NCBI GenBank assembly: GCA_026770575.1
Contig: MU657167.1
Span: forward strand, 221,996-285,995
Source of the DNA: Pelagophyceae sp. CCMP2097
Lineage: Eukaryota > Sar > Pelagophyceae
Reading direction: 5' to 3'
Length of the DNA stretch: 64,000 nucleotides
The translations under genes were made by a program, and so were the position numbers. This document shows positions 21,609 to 31,712 of the stretch, in pieces; position 1 is the stretch's first letter; each line of letters starts with the position of its first letter. The notes under the pieces are model-generated. The model saw only the letters and a list, made by a program, of their open reading frames with translations, was not told the DNA's origin and did not search any database.

Positions 21609-24435
21609 ATGAGGGCGCTGCGATCGGCGTTGGTCGCGCTTGTGTGCGCCGTCGCGTCGCCGCAGGGCGCCGACGACGTCCAACTCTGCGAGGCGCGCGA
21701 CGGGTCGGAGTCGCGGCGGTGGGGGCTACTTCGGACAGCGGCCGACGGCGCCGTATTTGGCGACTACTGCGTCCCGCGGCAGGGCGACGACCGCGGCTCG
21801 GCGGACTTCTGGTGTCCGAACACGTGCGACCGCCACGACGCCGCGCCATTCTGCCAGCAGCGCGGCGCCGACGCGCCGTGCCGCGCCGACGCGCGGATCG
21901 GGCGCTTGAAGCAAAGGTCCGTACGCGGCGGTGGCGGTCCGTCGGCGTGTAACCGCGAGTGCAGGTGCCCCAAGGGCGCGCTCGAGCGGCGCGAGGCGTC
22001 GCACGGCGACGTGTGCCGATGGGATGACGGTGCGCGCACCCGCCGACCGCCCCCCCCGCGACGCGGCGTTTCTAGGGCTGAACTGGCAGTGTCCGGCGGA
22101 CTGCTACCGCGCGCGGAGCGTGGAGCAGTACCGCGGGCCGGCGAAACCGTACTGCGTGATGCGGAGCCGCGAGTTTCCGTTTCTGCGGGAACTACCGTGC
22201 AAGTCGGGCTCCGACGGCGGCGACGACGACGCGCGCGCCGCCGCCGCGCCGCCGGGGGGCAAGGACGACGCGGCGGCGCGGGGCCTGCCGTGCGTGGGGT
22301 TCGACGCGGCGGCGCCGTGCTCGGCAGTCGCGACGCTGTACACGCTGGCGCCCGGCGGCGGCGAGCGCTACCTTTTGATGATGGCGAGTGCGCTGCAGGC
22401 GGCGGGCCACAATGTGGACGTGGTCGTGCTGGCGGCGAGCGGCTGCGTGGAAGAAGGATGCGCGGCCGCTGCTGCATTAGCTTTGGGCGTGGTTATAGAC
22501 TGGAAGCGCGCTAGACTGCGCGTCGTCGAGGGCTGGGACCTGCCGGTGGCGTACAGTGTGTTTGCGTTTATGGGCAACGCAAAGGCGCCAGAGGCGAGGG
22601 CGCAGGGACACGTAAACTTTTTTATGTCGCAATTCCCCTTCGACCTCGCGCAGCCTCTCCGGCCGGGCCACGCCCAACACTTGGCCTCGTACGACGCCGT
22701 GCTCTTAAACTCGCGCTACTCGCTGGGGTGGTACGAGCACTTTATCTCGCCCGCGCTCTCCGCTCTGGAGCAAAGAGCGTTGCCGCAGCCCCAAAGAGTC
22801 GTGCTCTACCCGCCCGTGTCTCCCGTGCCGTTGTTCAACGGCACAAAGTCCGACGCTTCGAGAAAGCCTTGGGTGGTCTTGATCGGGCGCATCTTCGACG
22901 ACCGGCAAGGGAAAAAGCAACTCGAGGCCATCGACGCCTTTGAGCAGCTCTGCCTGCGCGCGCCTCGCGCTTCTCCAGCGCAGGCGCCCCAGCTCTACCT
23001 CGTGGGGAGCCGGCACCCGCAGCACGTGGATTACTTTGACCGCGTGCAGAAACGCGCTTTACAAGTCGCAGGCGTGCATCTTCTCCCAGACCTCGTGCGA
23101 GAGCGCCTCCACGAACTCCTGAACCACGCCTCCGTCGTCTGGTCCCTCACGGGCCTCGTCGCTGCCGCGCCGGCGGCGGGCGGCGAGTTTGACGACCCGG
23201 ATCCAGCGGACGCTGAACATTTCGGCATCGCGGTGAGCGAAGCCATGAGCGCCGGGTGCATCCCCGTCCTGCTCGACCGCGGCGCGCTGCGCGAGCACGT
23301 CGACGAAGGGGCTGGTTTTGTGGGGGCGACTGTTGGCGACGTCATCCGACTCACGGTAAAAGTCCTCTGGCGCACGGGGCCGCGCGCCGTCGCCGACATG
23401 CGGCGCGTCGCGCGCCGGCGCGCGTCGCGCTTCGCCGAGTGCCGCTTTTCCGCCGCGTTCCAGGGACTCTTTGGGAGCTTTGCAAAGTCGCCTGCGCTGT
23501 GGGACAACTTTTCGGCGCACGTCCGAGCGAGGCCCGCGGCGCTGGTGCTGGCGCCGCGCGCTCGGTACGAGGCGGTCATCGTGGACACGCGCAGCGACCT
23601 GCTCCTGCCGCTGATCATCCGGCACAACGTCGGCATGCTCCCCTGCGGCTGGGGCCTGCGCGTGGTCCACGGCCCGGACAACGGCCTCTTCCTGCGCGAC
23701 GCCTTGAAGGGCGTCGTCGGCGCGCGGTTCACGCGCATCCGGTCTCGGAAGGTGAACGACTCGCAGTACAATGCGCTCTTAAAGTCGGAGTGGTTCTGGG
23801 CTCTCTTCCGTCACGCCGAAAAGGTCCTCGTCTTCCAGCTCGATTCCGTCGTCATCCAGCGCGGTTCCGCCGTCCGTGCCTGGCTGAAGTACGACTACGT
23901 GGGGGCGCCTTGGACGGCGGACAACGACGTTTACCGAGGGCGCAACGAGGAGAACGTGCCCATCCCCGCTTTAGAAAGAGAGCAGCGCGTCGGCAACGGC
24001 GGTCTGTCGCTGCGGTCGCCGCGCGCCATGCTCGCCATTCTCCGAGCGCACGGGAAGAAGTCGCGGGATAGTGAACAAGAGGACGTCTTTTTCGTGCGGC
24101 ACCTCGCCAGCATGGGCTACGCCGTCGCAGGCCTCGAGGCGGCTTTAGGATTCGCCGTCGAGGTGCCCATCGTCGAGCTGACGAAACACTTTGGACCGGG
24201 CGAGATGTACGGCGAGAGGGAGCCTTGGGGGCTTCATCAGTCCTGGCTCTACACGCTCGTCCCACGAGGAAACGGCTACGTCACCGGGCCCGCTCTAAAC
24301 GAGCCGGGCACGGGCGCCAAGCTCGTCGAAAAACTTCTCGACGGCGCCCCGCAGCGCTTCCAGAGGAACTGCGCCAGACAGGAACGGAGACGACCCATCG
24401 ACGACAAACCCGCCAGGACTCAAACCTCTATATAA
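21609..24435 (+). CDS. Secretory two-domain glycosyltransferase: GT4-like plus DUF5672-like
   Basis: The N-terminal signal peptide (MRALRSALVALVCAVASP) and a Cys-rich region (FWCPNTCDRHDAAPFC; NWQCPADCYRARSV) indicate a secretory-pathway protein. Exon 1 is 21609-22029. A 46-nt intron (GTGCGC...TCTAG) joins 22076-24435 in phase 1. A further frame-preserving 48-nt intron inside exon 1 (GTCCGT at about 21917 to 21964) is possible. The central part resembles a GT-B glycosyltransferase: TLYTLAPGGGERYLLMMAS, KPWVVLIGRIFDD, and the GT4-type HFGIAVSEAMSAGCIPVLLD. The C-terminal third matches the DUF5672 family: SRKVNDSQYNALLKSEWFW, KVLVFQLDSVVIQRGS, LKYDYVGAPW and QEDVFFVRHLA. Length is about 900 residues. 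Donor and acceptor sugars are unknown. The DUF5672 assignment is from memory of its motifs. Confidence 0.85.
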
Positions 24436-24749
24436 CTCTGTGCGCTCCGCGTCTCTCCCATCCCGCGCGGCTCGGCGCCGACCCGGGGTCCCGGGCACGC
24501 TCGATGCTGGCTGACCCCCCCGAGGGCCGTTGCCCGCACGCTCGTGACCACTCGTCGTCGCGAGGCACCGAGGCGCCGCCCTCTCGCGTGGCCGAGGCGG
24601 GCGCGGCTGAGGCGGGCGTGGCTGACACGGGCGTGGGCTGACACATGCGTTGGCTGGGACGGGTCGGGAATTACTATATTTGAATGGCCGGCTGCAGCTC
24701 GTTACAACGTGGCGTCGTCTTCGGGCGCCGCGCCTCACAGCGAGGCGCG
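24436..24749. other. Convergent intergenic region
   Basis: About 310 bp between convergent 3' ends. It contains short imperfect GC-rich repeats of GCTGAGGCGGGCG type near 24590-24640. No gene is seen. Confidence 0.4.
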
Positions 24750-25728
24750 CTAGTACGGCCGGTAGCCGCCCTTTGCGTAGCCTCCCTTTGCGTAGCTACC
24801 CTTTGCGTAGCCTCCCTTTGCGTAGGCGCCTTTTCGGCCGCCGCCGCGGCCGCCCTTTGCGCCCTTGCCGCGGCCCTTGCCCTTGCCGGGCACGTTGACG
24901 CGCTTGATCGTCACCTTCAATTGCCGTCCTTTGAAGATGGAGTTGTCCAGCAGCTGGGCCGTGATGACCGACTCCTTTTCGTCAAACTCGACGTACGCAA
25001 AGCCTTTTGAGCGGCCCGTAAACCTGTAACGAAGTGTGCGGCGGCCGACGGAGGAGAGGAGACGCATCGTCGAAGAGCGAGGGCGGCCGTGTTTTACGCC
25101 CGCCCCTCCGCTCGCAGAAGCCTCTTTTTCGGGCGGCGGCCGGCGAGTTCCTCTCCGCAGTTTAAACCCCGCGGCGGACGTGCGCTGACCATGGGGTGGG
25201 TCGGCGGTCCGTGGCAGTGGGACGCGTGGTCTCTCAGTCTCTCTGGTCGCGCGGCGGACGCGGGAAAGGACTTGTCGCAGATGATGGTCACGCGGTTGAT
25301 CGTGCCGCAAGACGCAAAGTGCGCCTGCAGCTCCTCGGGAGTCGCGTCGTAGTCCACCTGCGAGACGTGGATCGAGCAGTCGTCCAGCGGCTTCTCGCCC
25401 GCCGCCGCCGCCTGCGTCGCAAGGTGAACAGACAGTTTCGAAACAGCGCGGGGCGGCAAAAGACGACCGGGGGCGGCGGCCGAGGGCGGACGCCGGCGGC
25501 GCACGCCCGCGTCCGTCGTCGCGAGTTCCGCTTGCATCGCCTTGAGCTTGGCCTGCGCCGCCGCGCGTCGGGCGCGCGGGACGTCGCCGACGGTTCCACA
25601 ACGCGTGGGGCACGCACCGCCTCGTCCTCCATCTCCTGCACGCGACGCTTCATCTCCTCGAGCTCCGGGTCGCCCTCGCCATCGTCCTCCGTGCCCATGA
25701 CCTCCTCGTCCAGCTCGGCGTCGGCCAT
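24750..25728 (-). CDS. PABPN1: Nuclear poly(A)-binding protein 2 (PABPN1-like)
   Basis: Binds poly(A) tails in the nucleus and controls tail length during mRNA 3'-end formation. Four exons close in phase: 25728-25618, 25552-25505, 25411-25272 and 25023-24750, giving 190 residues. The acidic N-terminus and coiled coil [18 protein letters not shown] match the PABPN1 family. A single RRM follows, with RNP2-like SIHVSQVDY and RNP1 KGFAYVEF. The junction [16 protein letters not shown] is rebuilt exactly by splicing, as in homologues (CDKFxGxxKGFAYIEF). The C-terminus is Gly/Lys-rich with a short tandem GYAKG repeat ending RPY in place of the usual arginine-rich tail, and this repeat is visible in the DNA (about 24766-24825). 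Confidence 0.93.
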
Positions 25729-25851
25729 TGTCAGCTGTGGCGCGTCGGCGAGCTGGGTGGGAGGATCTCGTCAAATCCTTTGGGGGTGAAAACTTCACTG
25801 AAAAGTGTTGCCTTGATTTCGGATCGCCCAACAAGGCGACGGGCGGCCGCG
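25729..25851. promoter_or_regulatory. Upstream region of the PABPN1 gene
   Basis: Only about 120 bp lie between the PABPN1 start codon and the inverted-repeat element, so the element probably sits within or just behind the promoter. No specific motif is assigned. Confidence 0.35.
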
Positions 25852-27139
25852 GCGCCTTACTGAATTACAATTGCTCTGTAATGCAGTTTGTTTCAGTTGG
25901 CTCGTCCGTTGGATTTTTTCGAGTGCGCTTACGGGGGTCCTATGATCCTCGTGGCCTTTTGGGTTGCACTGGGTGGCCTGCGCGCTTGCTTCCGCCGAGA
26001 TTCGNNNNNNNNNNNNNNNNNNNNNNNNNNNNNNNNNNNNNNNNNNNNNNNNNNNNNNNNNNNNNNNNNNNNNNNNNNNNNNNNNNNNNNNNNNNNNNNN
26101 NNNNNNNNNNNNNNNNNNNNNNNNNNNNNNNNNNNNNNNNNNNNNNNNNNNNNNNNNNNNNNNNNNNNNNNNNNNNNNNNNNNNNNNNNNNNNNNNNNNN
26201 NNNNNNNNNNNNNNNNNNNNNNNNNNNNNNNNNNNNNNNNNNNNNNNNNNNNNNNNNNNNNNNNNNNNNNNNNNNNNNNNNNNNNNNNNNNNNNNNNNNN
26301 NNNNNNNNNNNNNNNNNNNNNNNNNNNNNNNNNNNNNNNNNNNNNNNNNNNNNNNNNNNNNNNNNNNNNNNNNNNNNNNNNNNNNNNNNNNNNNNNNNNN
26401 NNNNNNNNNNNNNNNNNNNNNNNNNNNNNNNNNNNNNNNNNNNNNNNNNNNNNNNNNNNNNNNNNNNNNNNNNNNNNNNNNNNNNNNNNNNNNNNNNNNN
26501 NNNNNNNNNNNNNNNNNNNNNNNNNNNNNNNNNNNNNNNNNNNNNNNNNNNNNNNNNNNNNNNNNNNNNNNNNNNNNNNNNNNNNNNNNNNNNNNNNNNN
26601 NNNNNNNNNNNNNNNNNNNNNNNNNNNNNNNNNNNNNNNNNNNNNNNNNNNNNNNNNNNNNNNNNNNNNNNNNNNNNNNNNNNNNNNNNNNNNNNNNNNN
26701 NNNNNNNNNNNNNNNNNNNNNNNNNNNNNNNNNNNNNNNNNNNNNNNNNNNNNNNNNNNNNNNNNNNNNNNNNNNNNNNNNNNNNNNNNNNNNNNNNNNN
26801 NNNNNNNNNNNNNNNNNNNNNNNNNNNNNNNNNNNNNNNNNNNNNNNNNNNNNNNNNNNNNNNNNNNNNNNNNNTTTTTATTACTCGTTTTCTTACTCGT
26901 AAAATGGGAACGAGGCGCTACTCGTTTTTTTACGAGTTGGAGGGTGCTAAATATGCGCCCAAGGGGAAAAGGGGGAAAAAAAAAACCGAATCTCGGCGGA
27001 AGCAAGCGCGCAGGCCACCCAGTGCAACCCAAAAGGCCACGAGGATCATAGGACCCCCGTAAGCGCACTCGAAAAAATCCAACGGACGAGCCAACTGAAA
27101 CAAACTGCATTACAGAGCAATTGTAATTCAGTAAGGCGC
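25852..27139. mobile_element. Young inverted-repeat transposable element, interior mostly unsequenced
   Basis: The left arm 25852-26004 and right arm 26987-27139 are exact reverse complements over the 153 bp available. The left arm is cut by an assembly gap, so the repeats may be longer. The outer end is GCGCCTTACTGAATTACA. A sub-terminal hairpin (ATTACA...TGTAAT) sits just inside. The sequenced interior on the right (26875-26986) is AT-rich with repeated ACTCGTTTT words. The element is about 1.29 kb if the gap size is right. Flanks are GC-rich and near-palindromic, so a target-site duplication cannot be read with confidence (GCGC is possible). No transposase is visible; it may be a non-autonomous element. 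Confidence 0.8.
26005..26874. other. Assembly gap (870 N)
   Basis: A run of undetermined bases inside the inverted-repeat element. The gap was probably caused by failure to assemble through the long identical arms. Confidence 1.
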
Positions 27140-27454
27140 GGCCGCGGGCTTTACCCTATGGGACGGGCTCGTGACGGGAAGTGGGGTCTCGGGCCCGTGA
27201 CGGACAATTCGGGCGTCTCGGGCCGCCGCAGGCGCACCGCGCTCTTGAAAGGGCCCTCTAGGGCGAAGCGGTTTCGCCAACCTGCGTGATTTGACTCTTT
27301 AAATTTGAGCCGCGGGGGCGGCATTTGTTACGGGCGTCTTCTTCCGGAACCGGAAGCGCTCGGATGCGTCTTCTTCCGTTGCGGACGGGTGCACAAGCTG
27401 GAGTCGACGGGCGGCGATCATGTCCGTCGACCGGAGCGCGCGCGAGCCGCGCCG
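27140..27454. other. Spacer right of the element
   Basis: About 315 bp of GC-rich sequence with short repeats of CTCGGGCC type. No convincing gene. It leads into the 3' end of the Sel1-repeat gene. Confidence 0.4.
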
Positions 27455-27901
27455 CTACATGTTCGACCCGCGCAACAGCTCGACCGTTTCCACAGCATGG
27501 GGAAGCCCCTGGGCCGCGGCGCGCTTGAAGAAACGCAGCGCCTCGGAAATGTCCTCCGGCACGCCGTAGCCTCCGTGGTGACACACGCCGAGTATGAAGA
27601 GCGCGTCCGGCTCGCCCTGCGCCGCGGCGAGCCGGAACCACTTCACGGCTTCGTCGTACGACTGCGCCACGCCTTTGCCGAGGTAAAACATCATGCCGAG
27701 GCGGTGCTGAGCTTGAGGATATCCTTGCTCGGCTGCGCACCGGTACCACAGCGCGGCGATCTTTTGGTCCATCTTGACGCCTTCGCCTTTTTCGTAACGC
27801 TTTCCCTGCGTAGTCTGAGCGAGTACATTTCCTTGCGCCGCAGCGAGCTGCAACAACTGGACCGCCCGCTCCGAGCTCTTCTGGAGGCCCATGGCACCCA
27901 T
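27455..27901 (-). CDS. Sel1-like repeat protein
   Basis: An intronless frame of 148 residues made of Sel1-like (TPR-related) repeats: RAVQLLQLAAAQGNVLAQTT, KIAALWYRCAAEQGYPQAQH, RLGMMFYLGKGVAQSYDEAV, KWFRLAAAQGEPDALFILGV and EALRFFKRAAAQGLPHAVE. Such proteins are protein-interaction scaffolds. The first repeat begins abruptly. A further Sel1-like segment lies 440 bp upstream on the same strand (28341-28682), so this may be the 3' half of a gene interrupted by an insertion or long intron. The start at 27901 is simply the first Met. Confidence 0.8.
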   Translation of the reverse strand: MGAMGLQKSSERAVQLLQLAAAQGNVLAQTTQGKRYEKGEGVKMDQKIAALWYRCAAEQGYPQAQHRLGMMFYLGKGVAQSYDEAVKWFRLAAAQGEPDALFILGVCHHGGYGVPEDISEALRFFKRAAAQGLPHAVETVELLRGSNM

Positions 27902-28340
27902 ACAAGGGGTATCGCTTATAACACCAAGGACTTGCTGTCAACTGCAGTTTTCGTCGGGGGCTGTTTCGCTCCTGTTGGGGTGGTAGGGGACGTCGCGCTG
28001 AGTCCCATGATGCCCGGTCCAGAAAAAATCTTCTGTTAAAAACGCTAGGATCCCTAAAGCTGGAAATCCAGACGTCAGTTTTGGCTCGTCTGAAGCCCCA
28101 CTCGCGGCACTCGTACTGAACCGGTCATATACCACCCCAGTACGTATGGACCCGCCCCGTCACATAGCCAGAATTTCTATCCGTGAGGTCCTGCAGTTGA
28201 CAGCCGGGCCCGCCTTTCCGATAGAGGAGGCAAAATCAAGTCAAAATCAAGGTAAGAAGGCAAATAAAGATTTTATCGAGTCCATTATATTGGGGGAAGC
28301 GCTTGTTCGCGCCCTTGCAAGGCGCCCTCCAGGCGGCTGA
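27902..28340. other. Non-coding stretch between two Sel1 segments
   Basis: About 440 bp, AT-richer than its surroundings, with no protein-like frame. It separates two pieces of Sel1-like coding sequence on the minus strand and may be an intron or an inserted sequence. Clear terminal repeats were not found. Confidence 0.45.
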
Positions 28341-28682
28341 TCATTTCACGGACACCCGGGGGGGTAGGGAAGCCCATAGCGACCACGCCCACGCCTGCGG
28401 GCGGCCTCCGAGAGCCAAAACTTTGCGCCACTTGAGACTGGTTTCATCGCCGATCCCCCTTGTAAGATACGCCTCTCTGAGCACCATCTGCGCGTCGGCG
28501 TTGCCCTCGTCCACGTGCCTCTGCAGCCGGCGCAACCACTCGCCTTCCGTCCCGTGGGCTCTCTGAATGGATTCCACCGCGCCACGCCGAGGGTGCATCG
28601 CGGCCGTGTGTACCGGCCCCGGCCCGCCCGATCCGTTCGAGGCGCCGACGCCTCGTGCGTCGCGATGCGGTACTCTGATCAC
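28341..28682 (-). pseudogene. Sel1-like N-terminal fragment
   Basis: The frame contains EGEWLRRLQRHVDEGNADAQ followed by MVLREAYLTRGIGDETSLKW and RPQAWAWSLWASLPPRV. This is one or two Sel1-like units resembling the N-terminal part of the repeat protein at 27455-27901. It ends at a stop without the expected following repeats. It is either the 5' exon of that gene, with the intervening 440 bp spliced out, or a decaying fragment. The evidence does not decide. Confidence 0.5.
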
Positions 28683-28744
28683 GAGCCGGTCGTTCGTCGC
28701 AAGAGAAATGTATATTGTTGCTTATGGAGTCAGCCCCCCCGAAA

Positions 28745-31561
28745 TCAGGGGCCGACGCGCGCGGCTACCCGTCGAGCGCCGCGCCGCGACCTATGTTTGC
28801 ATCGTCGTCGGGACCGCGCCGGCCCTGGCGGGTGCGACGCTCGCGCACCCCAGCAGCTGCTCGCGGGCGTGACGACGCCGACGTCTTTGGCCGGCTGCAG
28901 CGCCTTGTCGCACCAGCGAAGCCTGCGCATGACGTCGCCGACGATTGACGTCGGCGACCCGCGGAGCTGCGCATGGTCGTGCTCCAGGAACGTCGGCCGC
29001 AGCAAGAGTAGCTCCGCGCTTTGGAGGCGCGCCGCCACCCAGACGAGCGAGTCGTCGTCGCGCGGCGCGCGCGTCGAGAGGCGCAGCACCGTCCGCCTCG
29101 CGCCGTACGCGGCGTCCGCGGCGGCGTCGTCGTCCGCGTCGTCCGTGGCCGTCGCGTTGCGCTGCCTCGGCGGCGCGGCGAGGTCGGGCCGCACGTCGAC
29201 GGTTACGATTGTCCTCGCGCGGCCAGGAGGCAGCGGCTCGTTTCCGCCGACGTCGAGCGTGGCGACGCCGTCAAAGGGTCTTCGGCGGCCGCGGTTGCGC
29301 ACAAATGCGGCCTCGCGCCAGTCGACGCCGAGCGCTTCTACGGATTGGAGGTCGAGATACGACCAAGCGAAGAACTGCGTCTCGTCGCTGTGGACCGTGG
29401 GCAGCCACAACGCACGGCCCGTGACCATCGCCGCTGCAACGGCGTACGCGACGACACAGCGCAGGTAGCGCGCCGACTTGTGCGTCCGCGGCTCGTAGAG
29501 CGACACGGCGTTGCCCAGCGCAGAGTGCCAGAGGCCGACGTAGCCGCGCGCGCTTTCGATACGCGCGCCTTCACTACTGCGCGGGCCTTTAGTACGCGCG
29601 CCGTAGTACGTCGGCGGCGCGCGTGGCCGCCAGACGCCGAGTTCCTTGGCCAGCGCCTCGCGCCCACGCGCCGCGCAGATTCGCGCCGCCGCGCGCGACG
29701 GCACGCCCGCCGCCGGCGCAAAGTCAGCGAGATCCACGGGCCCGAGGATGACTGCGGCGAGGCGTCTGGGCGCGAGGAGCCGTGGCCGCGGCCCGCAGGC
29801 CACGTCGTAGACGGGCAGCGCCGCGGGGTTTGCGGACCCGAGGCGCAAAGCGTGCGCCTGCAGCCTCGCGAGCTCGAGCGCCGTGCGCGCTGAACGCGCC
29901 GCCGCGCCGAGGCGGTCCACCGCTTCCGCAGTCTCGTTGCCGCGGCGGGCCACCATGAATTCTTCGCACGCCACGCGCGAGGGCCGCTGCCGCGTCGGCA
30001 TAGACAGCGCGTGCGCCTGCAGCCAGCCCGCGAGCGCCGCCGGCGCCGCGGCATCGTCGTCGCCGCCGACGACGAACGCTGCGTCGATGTCCATAAAGAC
30101 CGAGTCGACGCCTCGCCGCGCGAGGACCGCCGCGACGTCGTGGACGGCGCGCTCTTTGTTGCTGTCGTCAACGTCGCGGAACGACGACGCGCCGCCTGGC
30201 CGAGCGCATCAATCGAATGCGACGCCAGAATGGCGGGCAAGGCGGACGCACGGAGCGACAACCCGCCTCGGAGCGGCTGCACCTCGTCGGCCTTTGCCAT
30301 CTCGTCGAACGTCGAGCCTTCTGGGATCGATTCGAAGAGGGCGGCGTCGGCTTGCGGCGAGCCGCCCGCCTGCGCGAGCCGCCTTCGCCGCGTCGCCGCC
30401 GGCGAGGCCGGCGCGCCGGAACCGGAGGCGAGGCCCCGCCGTGCGAAGCGCCGCGCCGTGTCGGCGAAGACGCGGCCCAGCAACGCCGCCGCGTCCGAAA
30501 TGACAGAGTCGCTCGTGCCCACCGCGGGCAAACCCGCCGCGCACAGCGCGGCCAGCGAGGCGGCGTCGGCCTACGCGCCGGCGGCTTGGACGCCGCAGCG
30601 TCCGTATACGCCTCTCTGCAGGAGACGCACCGCGACGACAAACGAGAAGCCGCGCCAGACCTCGTAGGACCGCAAAGCGCCGCAGACGGACTGCAGCGCC
30701 GGGTACTCTAGAGCGTGCTCGTACGCTGCGACGCCGTAGATGGCCGCTCTTCCGCGCGTCTCGTTCACGACCCACGCAACCTGCTCCTCGAGCGTCGAAC
30801 CGCTCAGACAGCCGCGCGCGGGTGGCGGCGGGGCCTCGGACGCCTCGAAGAAGGCCTCGGCGGCGGACGCCTCGGGCCTCGTCCCGGCGGTGCCATAGAG
30901 TTGCCGGCTCGCGTCGAGCGCGTCGGCGATAGCCTCCGCGACGCAGTCAGCGGCCGCCGCCGGCGACCGCGCGCAGGCGAGGCGTTTCGCCCAGGCGTCG
31001 GCGGCGGCGGCGGCGGCGGCGAGCCTCGCCGCGACGCCGTCCAGCGCCGCATCGTCATCGTCGAGCCTCACCCTGCCCTGCGGCGCCGCGGCTATCGCCG
31101 CGTCGTCGCTACCTTGCAGCCCGCCAAGAGTCTCCGCGGCGACGCGCCAGCTCGGCACCGCGGGAACGGCGCCGCCGCGTGGCTGCGGGGCGGCCGCCGC
31201 GTCCGCAGTCGCGTCCGCGCCTCCGAGGCTCGGCGCGGCCTTGGCCTCCGCAATCGTATCGAGCGCGATCAGCGGTACAGCCCCACGCCACGCCCAGGGC
31301 GCCGCCGCATCGCGCGCGAGCGCGGCGCCTGCGCACAAGCGTCACGGTCGCGCGCGGCGGACGAGGCGGCGATGCGGCGTCGCACTCAGGTCGTGCGCGG
31401 CTTGCGTCGCGCGGGCGAGGGCGGCTTCGCTCGCGGCGAGGCGCTGCGACGTCCGCTGGGACGTGGCCCAGGATCGGCACCAGACGAGAGCGAAGACGCC
31501 GGCCACCGCGAGGACGCACTTCCCCTAAAGAAGCGTTTTTTGCCCAAAGGGGCAGCCGCAT
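28745..31561 (-). CDS. Type II membrane, Golgi-type glycosyltransferase-like protein
   Basis: A candidate signal-anchor exon begins near 31527 after TTCTTTAG and reads KCVLAVAGVFALVWCRSWAT then a helical stem. Downstream exons in three frames include EEQVAWVVNETRGRAAIYGV, ALRSYEVWRGFSFVVAVRLL, then PEGSTFDEMAKADEVQPLRG, and after an intron DDSNKERAVHDVAAVLARRG, VDSVFMDIDAAFVVGGDD. The acidic DID resembles the DxD sugar-nucleotide motif of glycosyltransferases. A C-terminal block includes VGLWHSALGNAVSLYEPRTH and ARYLRCVVAYAVAAAMVTGR. The reading ends at a stop at 28745. Exon joins are not fixed and the tail is arginine-rich, so the true stop may differ. The glycosyltransferase role is inference from topology and motif only. 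Confidence 0.5.
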
Positions 31562-31712
31562 CTAGCGGCGGTCACGCACGCGCAGAAAGGTGCGCAGTTC
31601 GAAGAGGTCGCGCTTGCGCATTCAAGATATACTTTGCTGAACTTGAAAGAAAACTCACCCGGTCGCCGAAGCCCGGGGCCTTTCTGAGTTTCAGGCGATA
31701 TCGTCGGGCGGA
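31562..31712. promoter_or_regulatory. Compact divergent promoter region
   Basis: About 150 bp lie between the inferred 5' end of the membrane protein gene (-) and the WDR74 start codon (+). Both promoters must fit here. No TATA-like element is obvious. Confidence 0.4.

Noticed and set aside
25728..27062. Long open frames running through the N gap
   Set aside because: They are open only because undetermined bases cannot give stop codons; the flanking parts are the inverted repeats.
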